Shown: positions 62,749 to 64,000 of the stretch, piece by piece
How the letters are laid out: every line of letters begins with the position of its first letter
Numbering within the stretch: the stretch's first letter is position 1
Assembly: GCA_000381605.1 (NCBI GenBank)
Contig: KB906756.1
Span: 620,001-684,000, forward strand
Source of the DNA: Acidobacteriaceae bacterium KBS 89
GTDB taxonomy: Bacteria; Acidobacteriota; Terriglobia; Terriglobales; Acidobacteriaceae
DNA: 64,000 bases
Direction of reading: 5' to 3'
Translations under genes and position numbers: made by a program
Notes under the pieces: model-generated
The model's database searches: none
Told to the model about the DNA's origin: nothing
Seen by the model: the letters and a program-made list of their open reading frames with translations, nothing else

Positions 62749-64000
62749 TTATCTTGGTGCGCCCTGCATGGGAACCGCATGGGGACCTGGCGGGGGCATC
62801 GGACGTGACGACGGCGGTGGCATCGGGCGTGACGATGGCGCTGGCATTGGCTGCGAAGCTGGCGGTGACGATGGCGGCGGCATTGGACGCGAAGCAGGCG
62901 CCGGAGTAGGCGGAGGCGACGGACGAGACACATACGCGGGTTGGGACGAACGTGAGTCGGGGTGTACTCCTTGCGCTGGCCCCGCATAACCTGGGCGCTG
63001 TTGCGGAGGTGGCGGACGCATCTGTGTCCCTGGCTGTCCTGTCCCGTAGACCACGGCCGGCGGGGCTACCGGCCTGTAACCGCCAGAGCGTGAGTCCGTC
63101 GGAGGTGCGGCCCCTGTCGCACCGGTCACGGGCTGCCGGTTGATGTGGTCGACGCCGGCGTTGCTCCGCAAGGCGGAGCCAATCGGGGGGTGGCCCTTCG
63201 TTACAGTTGAGTTGCCGATCGGTCGCAGTGGGTCGACTGGGATTCCGGCGATTATGCGAGTTTCGTGAGAGGTTCGTAACCCGTCTCCAGGCACCCTGAC
63301 AGGACTTCCAACAGGGATCGGATGAAGCAAGCCCTCATGCACCGGACGAGTAGGTAGACGGTAGTTCTGCGGAGGACGAACGACATTGATGGCGACCCCG
63401 CTGCTGAAACCCCTGCCGATGCCCCATCCTGCCCTCCCGCAGCCCGCCGCGGGCGACCATCCCCAGCCAAAATTGTTCCAGTACGACCAGCTGCCGCAGC
63501 GGAACGGCGTCCAGCCCCAGGAATAACCCGATGCCCAGACATACCCAACGGTGGGATAGGCGACCCAGCTGCCATACCCGTAAGGATCGAAGTCGGAGTC
63601 CTGCGCGACGGTGGGCTGCCACACCCGACCTTGCCCCGGAACGTCATACCAGCTTCCGTTGGCGTCCAGATCAGACCACCCATAGCCTTCATCTCCCGCA
63701 TAGCCGTCGCGCGCGGCGGTTCGCGTAGCTGCTTCGTCGGCAGCAGCCTGGTCACGTGCCCGGTTCCACTCATCCCATGAGTCCTGTTCCAGGTTCTGCG
63801 AGACGGAGAACTGGCTGCTGTCGTGGGAGTCGCCGGTCAGCGACTCACCGGCGCGCACATCTTTTTTGTAGCCGTCGGCTTCAGGTGTTCGAACGTGTTC
63901 AACCTGCACCGTACCGTCGAAGACCGAGATTGTCGCCGGAGGCTGGTCGAGATTGATGCGCACCGTCCCATTGGCGACCGGCGAGATAAGCTCCCCACCT
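62749..64000 (-). CDS. FecR-like/DUF6600-type secreted protein with Pro-rich repeats, cut by window edge
   Basis: 417 codons are visible, open to the right end, so the true start lies beyond 64000. The visible N-terminal part (about 30-110) is a FecR-like beta region 'GGELISPVANGTVRINL', followed by the DUF6600-like aromatic stretch with repeated YGSWVAYPTVGYVW and NNFGWGWSP patterns. The tail from about 340 is low-complexity: units such as SRPMPPPSS repeat four times to the stop at 62751. Such proteins are common in acidobacteria and delta-proteobacteria and are probably exported, with the tail lying in the cell wall. The function is unknown. Confidence 0.75.
   Translation of the reverse strand, partial: GGELISPVANGTVRINLDQPPATISVFDGTVQVEHVRTPEADGYKKDVRAGESLTGDSHDSSQFSVSQNLEQDSWDEWNRARDQAAADEAATRTAARDGYAGDEGYGWSDLDANGSWYDVPGQGRVWQPTVAQDSDFDPYGYGSWVAYPTVGYVWASGYSWGWTPFRCGSWSYWNNFGWGWSPAAGCGRAGWGIGRGFSSGVAINVVRPPQNYRLPTRPVHEGLLHPIPVGSPVRVPGDGLRTSHETRIIAGIPVDPLRPIGNSTVTKGHPPIGSALRSNAGVDHINRQPVTGATGAAPPTDSRSGGYRPVAPPAVVYGTGQPGTQMRPPPPQQRPGYAGPAQGVHPDSRSSQPAYVSRPSPPPTPAPASRPMPPPSSPPASQPMPAPSSRPMPPPSSRPMPPPGPHAVPMQGAPR

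Overview
The window looks like the chromosome of a soil acidobacterium of the Terriglobia type (Granulicella, Edaphobacter or Terriglobus relatives). This is inferred from several things seen together: moderately high GC, short mostly monocistronic or two-to-four-gene operons, a bactofilin, YncE-like and FecR/DUF6600-like secreted proteins, an RskA-type ECF anti-sigma, a small AT-hook protein, and a low-complexity intergenic element of a style I associate with this group. No rRNA, CRISPR, transposase or integrase was found. Two genes run off the ends of the window.

Layout. 1-2951 is the 3' end of a very large protein I do not recognise. 3.2-6.3 kb is gene-poor: a secreted NTF2-like protein, a small Cys/His-rich coiled-coil protein, a D-lyxose isomerase, and a broken remnant of a secreted protein. 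6286-14662 is a surface-glycan block bounded by two near-identical tRNA-Arg genes (anticodons ACG and TCG) in the same orientation. It holds two paralogous GT2 glycosyltransferases, a GalE-type epimerase, a polytopic GT39-like membrane protein, another membrane GT2, and an ABC exporter. 14.7-19.0 kb carries an HMA-like protein, a TlpA/ResA thioredoxin, a CrtQ/HpnB-like glycosyltransferase, a pterin operon (two eukaryote-like PTPS paralogues plus folE) and truB. 19.6-24.1 kb is an iron-uptake operon (FTR1 fused to a DUF2318-like Cys-rich tail, two FtsX permeases, one ATPase).

24-36 kb is mostly housekeeping: nadK, an NmrA-like dehydrogenase, tlyA, an ECF sigma/anti-sigma pair, a beta-propeller lipoprotein, a DUF92 protein, a YdcF/SanA protein, a Sua5/YciO synthase, an SpoU methyltransferase and rarA. 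35.6-45.1 kb, nearly all on the minus strand, holds a redoxin, an M20 dipeptidase, an SgcJ-like protein coupled to a DsbD/ScsB reductase, a CoA-binding protein, a DinB protein, a methyltransferase, prfB with an intact programmed +1 frameshift, and lnt. 45.2-54.6 kb includes a permease with USP-like C-terminal region, the AT-hook protein, a methyltransferase-like protein with a bactofilin, a mazG/GNAT/MenC-NSAR cluster, an orphan DUF3311 protein and an OmpA lipoprotein. 54.8-64 kb has uvrC, a YpfJ metallopeptidase, an amino-acid permease, a MarR regulator with its membrane-protein partner, glgA, rsmA and a FecR/DUF6600 protein cut by the right edge.

No single system here is clearly unprecedented. 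The regions most worth a second look are the tRNA-bounded glycan block, the tandem PTPS-folE operon, the FTR1-Cys-tail/FtsX/FtsX/ATPase operon, the NSAR-GNAT pair, and the giant protein at the left edge.
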